A stretch of 64,000 nucleotides of DNA, from contig NZ_WSNW01000001.1 in NCBI RefSeq assembly GCF_009767585.1, positions 1,518,090 through 1,582,089 on the forward strand, written 5' to 3'. Both the position numbers and the translations under genes were made by a program. Of this stretch, positions 26,785-34,514 are shown in pieces. The DNA comes from Coprobacillus cateniformis (GTDB lineage Bacteria > Bacillota_I > Bacilli_A > Erysipelotrichales > Coprobacillaceae). Under the pieces are notes generated by a model. It was not told the origin of the DNA and ran no database searches. It was given only the letters and a program-made list of their open reading frames with translations. Each line of letters starts with the position of its first letter. The stretch's first letter is position 1.

Positions 26785-27390
26785 TCACCCATGCCCATAA
26801 TATATTTTTTTCGCATTTATACTTTTTATTAGTTTAGCACTTTCTTGTGCCTGTTGATAATCTTCAAAGCACCATGTTGTAGTAGGAAAAATAATATTTT
26901 GCATTGCATCCCCAACAAAAAGTTCTCCTGACGTTAATGCTATACCTATAGAGCCTTTGGTATGACCTTGCAGTCTGATAACATTTCCATCTACTCCATA
27001 TTCCAACAATGACATTCCTGCATCTAAAATAATATTAGGTGAAACACTCTCTACATTATTTTTCCAAATATTGCAATTTGATGCCCTTGCATAGAAACTC
27101 CCCCATAATCCCTTACCAAACAGTTTACGTTTTTCATTTTTTTCTAGAAGCAAAACATCTTCTCTTCCAATTCCTACAAAACAATTTAATTTTTTCACTA
27201 AATAAGAAGTGTTTTGACAATGATCAAAATGTCCATGAGTTAGAATAATAAGTTTTACATTTGCTTTTTCACAACATTATAAAACCTTTTTCTTGTATCT
27301 TTTAGTGCCAGTATCTATTAGTATACTGCCATTATCTCTATGGATTAAAAAAGCATTTGCTATACCACATGTTATTTTTTCTATTTTCAT
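26785..27390 (-). pseudogene. MBL-fold metallo-hydrolase with an in-frame stop
   Basis: Reading from ATG at 27390 gives MKIEKITCGIANAFLIHRDN and SILIDTGTK, then a TAA (27279-27277, codon 38), after which the same frame continues without shift: VKLILTHGHFDH-type metal motif (HGHFDHCQN), GKGLWGSFYARASN, LQGHTKGSIGIAL, LFVGDAM and a terminal YYGHG. One base change would restore it. The C-terminus ends directly at the GHG histidine motif, a little earlier than usual. A shorter product starting near 27198 would lack the metal site, so the gene is probably dead, or the stop is a sequence error. Confidence 0.8.
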
Positions 27391-28038
27391 ATAGACCTCA
27401 TCAAATTCTAATAATTATATTTTATTAGTTGATTTTGTATTTGGCACTCATTTATGCATGAACTACAATGTAAGTGAGAAAAAGAACAGTCGATAAGCAA
27501 TCATACCTTAGATTTACAACTATGAAATAATTATCTCACGGTTGACCAATACATACGAGGTAGTTTTTTTGCTTTATCTTTTCTATAATGCCAAGAAGCA
27601 ATCTAAATTACTTCCATATAGTGATTATCAATCCGAATATTGGATTTTTCAGCAACTTCAAAATCTACTTTTTAACAACTATTGCTAGCAATATTGCACC
27701 CATACTATTTGATGTAATAATAACTTTTTCACCCATTTCTTCTTATCTCTTTCTTTTATTGATCTGGTTCCTAAAATAAAAATTGAATTTCATAATATCA
27801 TCCCCATTAACTGCATTATATTAATTATATGTATAAAGTTTAGTACACCATTAGTATTTTTAATGACATCCAAACCACGTATTAAATCTACGTTGTATTT
27901 GATTAATTCTAACTTACCAAATTTATTTACTTTAACTTTACATTGGATCACTTACTTTAAAAGACGCTACAGCCTGACAGTCTGGTGCTGTATAAACAAT
28001 ACTTCTCCCTGTTTCATAAACTGCAATTTATTCACTTA
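27391..28038. other. Decayed intergenic region with repeat copy A
   Basis: No intact gene. On the minus strand near 28022-27955 an open end reads VYETGRSIVYTAPDCQAVAS then FKVSDPM and stop, probably the tail of a lost gene. A roughly 65-base segment at 27821-27885 (including AATGACATCCAAACCACGT) is repeated at 28843-28904. Confidence 0.35.
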
Positions 28039-28656
28039 TTACTTTCCAGCAATTTTCTTTGTATAAAGCAGACAGGTTAAAGGAACTTGCTTTTTATCCA
28101 AATCAAGTATAACTTGTCGTTCCTCTGACCGTTCAAAGCCTCTATGCTCATAGAATTGATAAGTACAGGCATTATCTGTATATAGATAAACAATCTTCTC
28201 TTTTTCATCTTCTTCAAACGCAGACAACAATGCTGTTCCAACACCTTTAATTTTGCAGTTGGGGTCGGCAGCTAGAAAAATAATTTCTCCATCTGGATTA
28301 TTCTTTTGGCAGAAGGAATTATACATATCATGATTTGCTTCGTCATATTCGGCAACACCTTTTCTTGCGATGAGATGTTGAAGCCAATCGAATATCTTCA
28401 CATAAATCGCTTTAGATAAGCTGTGATAGCATTTCGGTTCATTCTTCATTTCAGCCATCAAAACACCCACAAAAGCATCATCAACATAAGCACCATAAAC
28501 TTTTGTTGCACGATTCAATTCCATATACCAAAAATATTTTGCGTACAAAGCCAAAACTGCTTTGCTATTCATATACCAATCTAAATGCATTCCTTGAATT
28601 GCAAATTTTTGTGCCTTTTTATAATCATTTTTACATATTTCTTTTATTTCAATCAA
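28039..28656 (-). CDS. GNAT-family acetyltransferase
   Basis: A 205-residue acetyltransferase with the acetyl-CoA loop PNCKIKGVGTALLSAFEEDEKE near 140 and the C-terminal YQFYEHRGFERSEERQVIL motif. The acceptor substrate is unknown. It is flanked on both sides by copies of the same degenerate repeat, which suggests local rearrangement. Monocistronic. Confidence 0.87.
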   Translation of the reverse strand: MIEIKEICKNDYKKAQKFAIQGMHLDWYMNSKAVLALYAKYFWYMELNRATKVYGAYVDDAFVGVLMAEMKNEPKCYHSLSKAIYVKIFDWLQHLIARKGVAEYDEANHDMYNSFCQKNNPDGEIIFLAADPNCKIKGVGTALLSAFEEDEKEKIVYLYTDNACTYQFYEHRGFERSEERQVILDLDKKQVPLTCLLYTKKIAGK

Positions 28657-28830
28657 ACAGTTTCACCTCACAATTTTAATTTATGAAATTATTTCTATTG
28701 CTATTGTAGCATAGAAAATTTATACCAACAATTAAATATAAATTATGAAAAAAAGAAATCTATTCTTTTTAGATTTCTCAACTCTTTTAATATATATAAT
28801 TTTTTAGCTTCTGATCATATTCTTTGTTTT

Positions 28831-28904
28831 ACTTTATTATACTAATTATATATAAAGTCTAGTCCACGATTAACATTTTAATGACATCCAAACCACGTGT
28901 TAAT
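28831..28904. repeat. 28-base dyad and flank, copy B of a dispersed element
   Basis: ACTTTAT (28831-28837) and ATAAAGT (28852-28858), then CTAGT and a stretch ending AATGACATCCAAACCACG that matches copy A (27821-27885). Copies A and B flank the GNAT gene. Copy C at 20476 shares the dyad and part of the flank. No gene is seen in 28661-28979. Confidence 0.45.
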
Positions 28905-28979
28905 TTTGGGTTTAACATGCAGTTTTCAAATATTAGTACATAGTTATCCCTTTTATTTCATCAGTTTAAAAAGATAACT

Positions 28980-29246
28980 CTATCTTTTTAAATTTTCTGA
29001 CTTATAAATATTATATCCCTCATAATAATAACTAGCATCAATTCCCTTCATATATACTTCTCGATCAGCAATCTTATCTGTTAACGCGTTCTTTAATAAA
29101 ACCTTAATTTCCACATCTTTTATTGGACTTCTCTCCATAGTCAATAAATAATCCTCTTTATCAACTTCATTCCAATCAATAACACATTTTAATTCTTTTT
29201 TTAAAATACAGTCTAACCAAATTCTTGTACTACGTCCATTGCCTTC
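28980..29246 (-). pseudogene. fic: fic 3' half (class III Fic AMP-transferase), severed by the conjugative element
   Basis: Encodes the last 88 residues of a Fic protein beginning EGNGRSTRIW, the second half of the HPFxxGNGR active-site motif, and ending with SYYYEGYNIYK, which fits the (S/T)xxxE(G/N) autoinhibitory motif of class III Fic proteins. The first 114 residues lie at 55949-56290 on the other side of the 26.7-kb element. Joined at the shared GA (Glu codon), the two give a normal 202-residue Fic. A frame that reads in from the recombinase end (start at 29351) is an artefact of the junction. Confidence 0.9.
29245..29246. other. Attachment site, recombinase end
   Basis: The minus strand reads GGTATTGCAT-GA-AGGCAATGGACG; GA is the crossover dinucleotide expected for TndX-type recombinases. 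The element side resembles the other end as an imperfect inverted repeat. The same GA completes the TGA stop of the recombinase and begins the Fic Glu codon. Confidence 0.75.
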
Positions 29247-30858
29247 ATGCAATACCACATTGGGACTCACAAAGAAATCTATAATTGATTTCCACTTTTT
29301 GAGTACGTTCTTTGCCGGTTCCCTCTGCTTGATACACATATATACTGTCAATCAGTTCAACCAGCATAGAACGGTTTAACTCTGTTACATTTTCATACTT
29401 GCGTATGGTTTCTAAAAATTTGTTTGTATTTTTCGTCTTGTAGTCCTCGGCTTCGATTTTCTCTTTTAATGCCTTACGCCTTTCTTCAAGTTCTCTCTGC
29501 TCATTTTCATAAGTTACAGACATTTTCTCAAAACGTCCATCAGAAATCTTTCCTGCTACATTCTGCTCAAACAGCTTCATTATGATACTGTCAATTTCAG
29601 CAATACGCTTTTCTGCCAGTTCCAATTCCTGTTTAAACTGCTTGATTTTCTTACCGCCGCCGGATTCACTCAACACCCTCATTTCTTCAATGAACTGGTC
29701 GCCTAATGTTTCCATATTCTTGATATGCTTTTGAATGTCGTCCATGACAATCTTCACTAATGCGTCATAGGAAATTGCATGAGTTGTGCAGAGGTTGCTG
29801 TTTCTGGCATATGTCCTGCAACGAAATCTCGGCTCTCTCCCGTTTGGATTGGAGAACGCCATATTGCGTCCACAGTCCGGGCATTTTACAAGCCCCACAA
29901 ACATATTTGGTCGTCCAGTCTTATTTGGTCTTTTCTTTACACTGATGAATTTCTGTACCAGTTCAAAGGTTTCTTCATCAATGATAGCTTCATGGGTGTT
30001 TTTTACAACAATCCAATCTTCCTTAGGAACCGCTACCAGTTTTCTGTTCTTGAATGATTTTGTCTGTGTCTTGTGCGATACCATATGACCGAGATACACT
30101 TGATTTTCCAAAATCATCTTAACATTTTTTCCAACCCAGTCGGTAGGGAATCGGAACCCTGTGCTTGTTTCCAGCGTGCCATTCTTCATTGCTCTGTAGG
30201 CTCTCGGAATCAAAATCTTTTCTTCACACAATGTTCTTGCTATCTGATGAACACTGTTTCCCTGTTTCGACATTTCAAAAATACGCTTGACGATAGGCGC
30301 TGTTTCCGGGTCTATCAGTAGTTTACGCTTATTGTTCGGGTCAACCCTATAACCATACGGAGCGAATGAACCGCAGAACCCGCCACTTAAAGCAGTTGTT
30401 TTCTTGACGCTTCGGATTTTCTTTGAGGTATCACGTGCATAATACTCATTCATAATAGATTTGAATGGCATCATCTCGTTATCCTCATATCTTGTGTCAA
30501 CATCATCATTCAGTGCGATAAAGAGAATGTCATTGTTCGGGAAGATTTCTTCCACGTAATACATGAACATGGCATTGTTGCGACCGAACCTTGACATATC
30601 CTTTACCATGATTCCACTAGGCTGTGTATCTTCCATAGCGTCCTCAATCATGCGGTTTAAATCCGGTCTGTTGAATGTTGTGCCGGAATAGCCATCATCT
30701 ACATACTCGTCAATGATTTCAAATCCTTTTTCCTTTGAATAATATCGGAGCATTTGCAACTGGTTTGTGATACTGTTGCTTTCTTTATCAGCGTCACCAT
30801 CATCTTTGGATAAACGTGCATATAATCTAACTCTTAATCTTGCTTGCTGTTTCGTCAT
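29245..30858 (-). CDS. TndX-like large serine recombinase (element integrase)
   Basis: 537 residues from ATG at 30858 (AAAGGAGT 5 bases upstream; a longer frame to 30888 has no such site). Resolvase domain with catalytic serine in YARLSKDDGD and GIMVKDMSRFGRNN; recombinase domain (GFCGSFAPYGYRVDP); zinc-ribbon CPDCGRNMAFSN...CRTYARN...C; and a long coiled coil (ELAEKRIAEIDSIIMKLFEQ). Length and arrangement match TndX of Tn5397, which excises and integrates without a separate directionality factor and prefers fic targets. Its stop codon overlaps the attachment dinucleotide. Confidence 0.92.
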   Translation of the reverse strand: MTKQQARLRVRLYARLSKDDGDADKESNSITNQLQMLRYYSKEKGFEIIDEYVDDGYSGTTFNRPDLNRMIEDAMEDTQPSGIMVKDMSRFGRNNAMFMYYVEEIFPNNDILFIALNDDVDTRYEDNEMMPFKSIMNEYYARDTSKKIRSVKKTTALSGGFCGSFAPYGYRVDPNNKRKLLIDPETAPIVKRIFEMSKQGNSVHQIARTLCEEKILIPRAYRAMKNGTLETSTGFRFPTDWVGKNVKMILENQVYLGHMVSHKTQTKSFKNRKLVAVPKEDWIVVKNTHEAIIDEETFELVQKFISVKKRPNKTGRPNMFVGLVKCPDCGRNMAFSNPNGREPRFRCRTYARNSNLCTTHAISYDALVKIVMDDIQKHIKNMETLGDQFIEEMRVLSESGGGKKIKQFKQELELAEKRIAEIDSIIMKLFEQNVAGKISDGRFEKMSVTYENEQRELEERRKALKEKIEAEDYKTKNTNKFLETIRKYENVTELNRSMLVELIDSIYVYQAEGTGKERTQKVEINYRFLCESQCGIA

Positions 30859-30956
30859 TTTTACTCCTTTCCAACAGCAAACAAACAACTTATATCCTGT
30901 TAATATTATACCACGCTACTTAATTATTTTCAGCCGCTTATTACACTGTTCTCAAT

Positions 30957-31106
30957 TTAATATCCATTGTTTTCCTGCTCGATTTCCTTTTGAATCAGCC
31001 TTTTAATCAAATGCTGCAAATCCACTGTACCGGAGAACACTGACGTTACATAAAAGGTCGTATTTCCTATTTTTATTGTATTGGACTGTACTGTTTTTCC
31101 TATAAT
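30957..31106 (-). CDS. Small TnpW-like transposon protein
   Basis: A 49-codon frame with no ATG, GTG or TTG start; it opens after a TGA with GAGGTGGG followed by ATT ATA GGA AAA. The product contains IKIGNTTFYVTSVFSGTVDL and RLIQKEIEQENN, resembling the small TnpW-type proteins encoded next to large serine recombinases of Tn4451-like elements. Start on ATT (31106) is suggested by the ribosome site; function is unknown. It lies 98 bases upstream of the recombinase. Confidence 0.5.
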   Translation of the reverse strand: MIGKTVQSNTIKIGNTTFYVTSVFSGTVDLQHLIKRLIQKEIEQENNGY

Positions 31107-31126
31107 CCCACCTCATTTCTTCCAAC

Positions 31127-31148
31127 AAAAAAACACCATTTCTGGTGT
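31127..31148 (-). terminator. Terminator after the metallophosphoesterase gene
   Basis: Minus strand: ACACCA, GAAA tetraloop, TGGTGT, then T7. A compact classical intrinsic terminator, 8 bases below the stop at 31156. Confidence 0.85.
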
Positions 31149-31155
31149 CTTTCTG

Positions 31156-32007
31156 CTAATCTACACTGATTACTTTGCGTTCATACTTCTTTTCCTGCAA
31201 ATCAATCTCCGCATAAACCATGTATTTGTCATCAAGTTCCGTCTGTCCAGTCTGAATACAGGTTGTCTGATGAATCTGGTTTATCCACTTTCCTTTCTCT
31301 GTGTCAGGACTTTCATGTATATGTCCGTGCAGAGAAAGAAGTGGCTGTTTTTCTTTCAGAAATTCGTAAATATCAACAGAGCCTATATCCAAATCTTGAT
31401 AGCGCAACTGTCCTAATCTCAATCCCGCAGGCGGCATGTGCATAACGTAAACCACTTTTTGTCTATCGTCCGGCAATGGAAGTTTCTTCAGCACATCACA
31501 CATATGCGGTAATTCTGTTCTGGAATATTCCAGCCAGTTGTAAATCCTGTCATAATCAACAGCATTAGAGATTCCGGCTACAGGACTTAACTGACGCTGC
31601 GGAATATAATGTGTTTCTGTAACAACCCTGTCTTTACAACCGAACGGATGGTCTAAAATATAGTTCATGCCGATAAATTCATATCCATTGACAGAAAATT
31701 TCCTACCAGCTATATTGCAGACATTTTCAAATCTGTCGCAAAGATTGTCAAACATTTCATCTGCTGCCAGTAAATCATCATTTCCAAGCATGGCAAGGTA
31801 TGTGATGTCCTGCTTTTTCAGTTCCTCAAAATATTCATCAAGGAATCCATTGATAAAAAACGATTGCTCACTGTGGCGGTCACATTGTTTTGGTAACATA
31901 TCCCCGCCATTTACAATGACTTTGATTTCCTTTTCAATGGCTACGTCCAGAATCTTTCTGTACTTCTTTTTATCTCCGTGTAAATCTGTAACATACAATA
32001 TCTTCAT
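31156..32007 (-). CDS. Calcineurin-like metallophosphoesterase
   Basis: A 283-residue metal-dependent phosphoesterase: LYVTDLHGD (D-x-H) at 4-12, NGGDMLPK, LGNDD and, near the C-terminus, MHMPPAG and LHGHIHESPD. These are the five metal-binding blocks of the superfamily. Substrate unknown; candidates are phosphoproteins, nucleotides or nucleic acid ends. It is cargo between the Tn916-like regulators and the recombinase and has its own terminator. Its GC and codon use match the element. Confidence 0.85.
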   Translation of the reverse strand: MKILYVTDLHGDKKKYRKILDVAIEKEIKVIVNGGDMLPKQCDRHSEQSFFINGFLDEYFEELKKQDITYLAMLGNDDLLAADEMFDNLCDRFENVCNIAGRKFSVNGYEFIGMNYILDHPFGCKDRVVTETHYIPQRQLSPVAGISNAVDYDRIYNWLEYSRTELPHMCDVLKKLPLPDDRQKVVYVMHMPPAGLRLGQLRYQDLDIGSVDIYEFLKEKQPLLSLHGHIHESPDTEKGKWINQIHQTTCIQTGQTELDDKYMVYAEIDLQEKKYERKVISVD

Positions 32008-32502
32008 ATCACTTTCTACCCCTTTTAATACAGCATTTCTTCCTAATCATAGTTAAAAGTATACCATATCAGAGATAGATTATCAGCAGCTTATATCTGA
32101 CATACAGACTGCAAAATTTTTGCCTTATGCACCTCCTTTACTGTGTGTTTCCGAAGCAGTCAGATGGCTTTGGAAGCTCCACTGGACTTTCACCATTCTC
32201 ATTCCTATGAGCAGAACCGCACCATGCGAGTGTATCATTATTCAGATATACAGGTCATGGCAGAACGACCATTCCACAAGTCGCTCTCGGATCATTGCAT
32301 GAATCGCTCGCTTTTTTAGGTCATGGCGTACAATTTCCGCTGGCTCGCTGCATATCAAACGTATCTGACTGCTTTATTCAGTTGTCAAAGAACTACCGAC
32401 TGTATTTGCCAGTCTATGAAAATCCACTACCTAGATAATGGACTTTCATAGATTGACAAGCGGAGCAGAGGAAAGGGGAAAATGCTCCGCCCGTCTGAAT
32501 GA
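32008..32502. other. Gap between orf8-like gene and metallophosphoesterase
   Basis: Contains an imperfect 13-base hairpin CTATGAAAATCCA / TGGACTTTCATAG (32414-32426 / 32439-32451, one mismatch) and, on the minus strand, a 37-codon frame 32238-32125 (MIHSHGAVLLIGMRMVKVQW start) without a convincing ribosome site. The overlapping plus-strand frame is no better. No excisionase-like gene is visible. Confidence 0.4.
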
Positions 32503-32739
32503 TTAGATTACGACTATCTCAAAGTTTGCAATCATATCCATGACTGCTGCCTGTATTCTGCCTTTTAATTCAGAATCCACTACCATGTAGACGTTACCGT
32601 ATTCGTCATACAATTTGCGTAAGCTCAACTTTGATATGTACCCGTCATAGAAATCCAAGATTTCCTGTATTGCAGTTTCATCACCATTCGTAGCCGCCAC
32701 AATCACAGCAAACGGTATATGTTTTTGGTCTTTGTCCAT
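32503..32739 (-). CDS. Tn916 Orf8-like helix-turn-helix protein
   Basis: A 78-residue protein with HIPFAVIVAATNGDETAIQEILDFYDGYISKLSLRKLYDEYGN, the typical Tn916 Orf8 pattern (AVI.A..GD..AI..IL..Y.GYI..L..R.LYDEYG). The ATG has GGAGGAA upstream and lies 2 bases after the sigma-like gene stop, so the two are co-translated. In Tn916 orf7 and orf8 are positive regulators of excision and transfer gene transcription. Confidence 0.88.
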   Translation of the reverse strand: MDKDQKHIPFAVIVAATNGDETAIQEILDFYDGYISKLSLRKLYDEYGNVYMVVDSELKGRIQAAVMDMIANFEIVVI

Positions 32740-32741
32740 GC

Positions 32742-33158
32742 TTATTCCTCCTCCATCATTTTTCGTAATTCTTCCAGAGTGCTTGTCCTGTGACGGTAAA
32801 CAGTAGTGCGTACCACGTTCATAAGCTCTCCGATTTCTGCGTCAGACATATCCATAAAGTATGACAACAAAATGATATTGCGTTTTCTCTCTGGCAAACA
32901 TTTGAGTGCTTTGCTTAACTGGTCGTCAGATACTTGTACTTCCATGCCAAGAACATTGAACGCTGTATAATCGCTGGAATACTTGTCATAAACGCCTGCT
33001 TTGTTCAATTCCAAATCTGAAATTTCAGAAAACGGAACTTCATGTTTCAAGCGTCTTGAAATATCACGGTTATACTTCATTGCTGCTCTTTTAATGACTT
33101 TCTTTGTAAGGCAATCAAACTGTGCTTGAATAGCCTGTTGGAAAGAAGATGACTTCAT
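32742..33158 (-). CDS. Tn916 Orf7-like sigma-70 family factor
   Basis: A 138-residue small sigma factor. The region-4 helix-turn-helix is MDMSDAEIGELMNVVRTTVYRHRTSTLEELRKMMEE, preceded by LPERKRNIILLSYF, matching Tn916 Orf7. A strong AAAGGAGGTGAATCAGC ribosome site precedes the ATG at 33158. It is expected to drive transcription toward the recombinase and, in the circular form, into the transfer genes. A 62-codon frame overlapping its start is spurious. Confidence 0.9.
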   Translation of the reverse strand: MKSSSFQQAIQAQFDCLTKKVIKRAAMKYNRDISRRLKHEVPFSEISDLELNKAGVYDKYSSDYTAFNVLGMEVQVSDDQLSKALKCLPERKRNIILLSYFMDMSDAEIGELMNVVRTTVYRHRTSTLEELRKMMEEE

Positions 33159-33392
33159 GCTGATTCACCTCCTTTCTGCGTGAGAGTAGATGAGGGTGTT
33201 TTCCCTCTATCCCCCTTTCCGCACAGTAGCTACCCACGCAGCAGCTATTTGTTGCGTTTTCAGAAATGAACTTGAAAAATATTTTTACGCACGAAAAAAG
33301 CACAAGAGAAAAGGCTGTATAGCGTTCTTGTGCTTTATCATTTGTACCTGTTATATGATGTAAAAAACCACATTCAAGGGTGTATTGTCCTG

Positions 33393-33461
33393 CTATGGTA
33401 ATTTCAGTTTTTTTGACAATAAAGGGTATGTCATAAAATGTCGATTATGAGATTCTTTCAA
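33393..33461 (-). CDS. Possible 22-residue leader peptide (TTG start)
   Basis: TTG at 33461 is preceded by AGGAGG with an 8-base spacer; the frame reads MKESHNRHFMTYPLLSKKLK-LP and stops. The ribosome site sits in the loop of a GCGGC/GCCGC hairpin (33463-33483), which would make translation conditional. It lies in the leader of the orf7-orf8 transcript, a place where Tn916 uses attenuation. Speculative. Confidence 0.35.
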   Translation of the reverse strand: MKESHNRHFMTYPLLSKKLKLP

Positions 33462-33462
33462 T

Positions 33463-33483
33463 GCGGCTACCTCCTAGAGCCGC
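33463..33483 (-). promoter_or_regulatory. Hairpin presenting or hiding a ribosome site
   Basis: GCGGC (33463-33467) pairs with GCCGC (33479-33483); the loop on the minus strand contains TAGGAGGT. It could gate translation of the leader peptide at 33461. Confidence 0.4.
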
Positions 33484-33536
33484 AAAACAAAAAAACCTTA
33501 TATGATTTATCCACCGAATTGAGGAAAAAGAAAAAC

Positions 33537-33557
33537 GGCGGCTTTATCTTGACCGCC
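33537..33557 (-). terminator. Attenuator or terminator in the regulatory gap
   Basis: GGCGG (33537-33541) and CCGCC (33553-33557) pair; the minus strand continues GTTTTTCTTTTT. It can stop transcripts arriving from the ABC-DtxR cargo before they reach orf7, or act in a Tn916-like attenuation scheme. A second weaker pair AACGGT/ACCGT lies at 33604-33625. Confidence 0.6.
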
Positions 33558-33739
33558 ATCAAATCAGAAATATTTTTGGATAAGCAAAAAGGTTACTGCC
33601 GATAACGGTTTTTTTTATTTACCGTATAACAGTAATTTTGTTCTTTTAACACACTAGGAACTGACAAACCATATAACACGTTTTTCTATACCTGTTAGAA
33701 AATCAACAGGAACAGTAAAATGTATTGAGGTGATTACAT

Positions 33740-34096
33740 ATGCGTAAAAAAGAAGATAAGTACGATTTCAGAGCTTTTGGTCTTGCCATCAAAGAAGCTC
33801 GTATGAAACAGGGTCTAACCCGTGAACAAGTGGGAGCAATGATTGAGATTGACCCACGTTATCTGACAAATATTGAAAATAAGGGGCATCACCCAAGTTT
33901 ACAAGTGCTTTATGACCTTGTTCATTTATTGAATGTATCAGTAGACGCTTTTTTTCTTCCTGCTTCTGATCTGGCGAAAAGCACCAGAAGAATACAGTTA
34001 GAAAAGCAGCTTGATAACCTGTCTGATAAAGATTTAGTTATCATGGAAAGTGTCGCTGACGGAATTATTAAATCTAGGGAAGTGGAGGAAGATTAA
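33740..34096 (+). CDS. Tn916 Orf9-like XRE-family repressor
   Basis: A 118-residue protein with an N-terminal helix-turn-helix (LAIKEARMKQGLTREQVGAMIEIDPRYLTNIENKGHHPS) and a helical C-terminus. It is the only plus-strand gene of the element and diverges from orf7-orf8, exactly as Tn916 orf9 does; in Tn916 the homologue represses orf7. TTGAGGTGATTACAT precedes the ATG. It overlaps the end of the convergent DtxR-like gene by 4 bases. Confidence 0.9.
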   Translation: MRKKEDKYDFRAFGLAIKEARMKQGLTREQVGAMIEIDPRYLTNIENKGHHPSLQVLYDLVHLLNVSVDAFFLPASDLAKSTRRIQLEKQLDNLSDKDLVIMESVADGIIKSREVEED

Positions 34097-34476
34097 ACTT
34101 CCTCTTTTTCACTCCCTATACGAGTTGATTCTTTTAATTTTTGAAAACACTCGTCACTGATTACGTATTCCAGTTTGCAAGCGTCTGATTCTGCTAGTTT
34201 TGGGTCTACACCCATTTCTGTAAGATATTTTGTAAAAAAGCAATGTCGCTCATAAATTTTCTCAGCCATAGCCTGCCTACTGTCTGTTAAAAGCAATTGA
34301 CCATTATTATCCATTAGTAGGAATCCTTGTGTTTTAAGTTGCTTTACTGCATGACTTACACGAGGCGTTGAAAATCCCATATAATCAGCCACATCAATAG
34401 AGCGAACCATGCCTTTTTTGATTTTAAGTATAAGTATTGTTTCTAAATAATCTTCTAATGACTTTCCCAATGTCAC
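34093..34476 (-). CDS. DtxR/MntR-family metal-dependent repressor
   Basis: A 127-residue protein starting on GTG (34476) after AGAGGTGATAATA. The winged helix (SLEDYLETILILKIKKGMVRSIDVADYMGFSTPRVSHAVKQLK) and dimerisation domain (IYERHCFFTKYLTEMGVDPKLAESDACKLEYVIS) match MntR/IdeR without the SH3 domain. The usual ACKIEH metal motif reads ACKLEY, so the last histidine ligand is a tyrosine and metal preference may be altered. Last gene of the AraC-ABC-ABC-DtxR operon, which suggests metal control of the transporter. Confidence 0.87.
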   Translation of the reverse strand: MTLGKSLEDYLETILILKIKKGMVRSIDVADYMGFSTPRVSHAVKQLKTQGFLLMDNNGQLLLTDSRQAMAEKIYERHCFFTKYLTEMGVDPKLAESDACKLEYVISDECFQKLKESTRIGSEKEEV

Positions 34477-34514
34477 ATTATTATCACCTCTTAAATATTT
34501 GATTCAATCAGTTT

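Noticed and set aside
29245..29351. N-terminal extension of the Fic fragment to a GTG/ATG at 29351
   Set aside because: These residues come from the recombinase gene read in another frame at the integration junction; not Fic sequence.
32120..32302. 60-codon plus-strand frame and a 37-codon minus-strand frame in the orf8 to phosphoesterase gap
   Set aside because: They overlap each other, neither has a good ribosome site, and no family is recognisable; mentioned only in the gap entry.
33115..33303. 62-codon minus-strand frame upstream of the orf7-like gene
   Set aside because: Overlaps the strong ribosome site and start of orf7 and has no domain or start signal.
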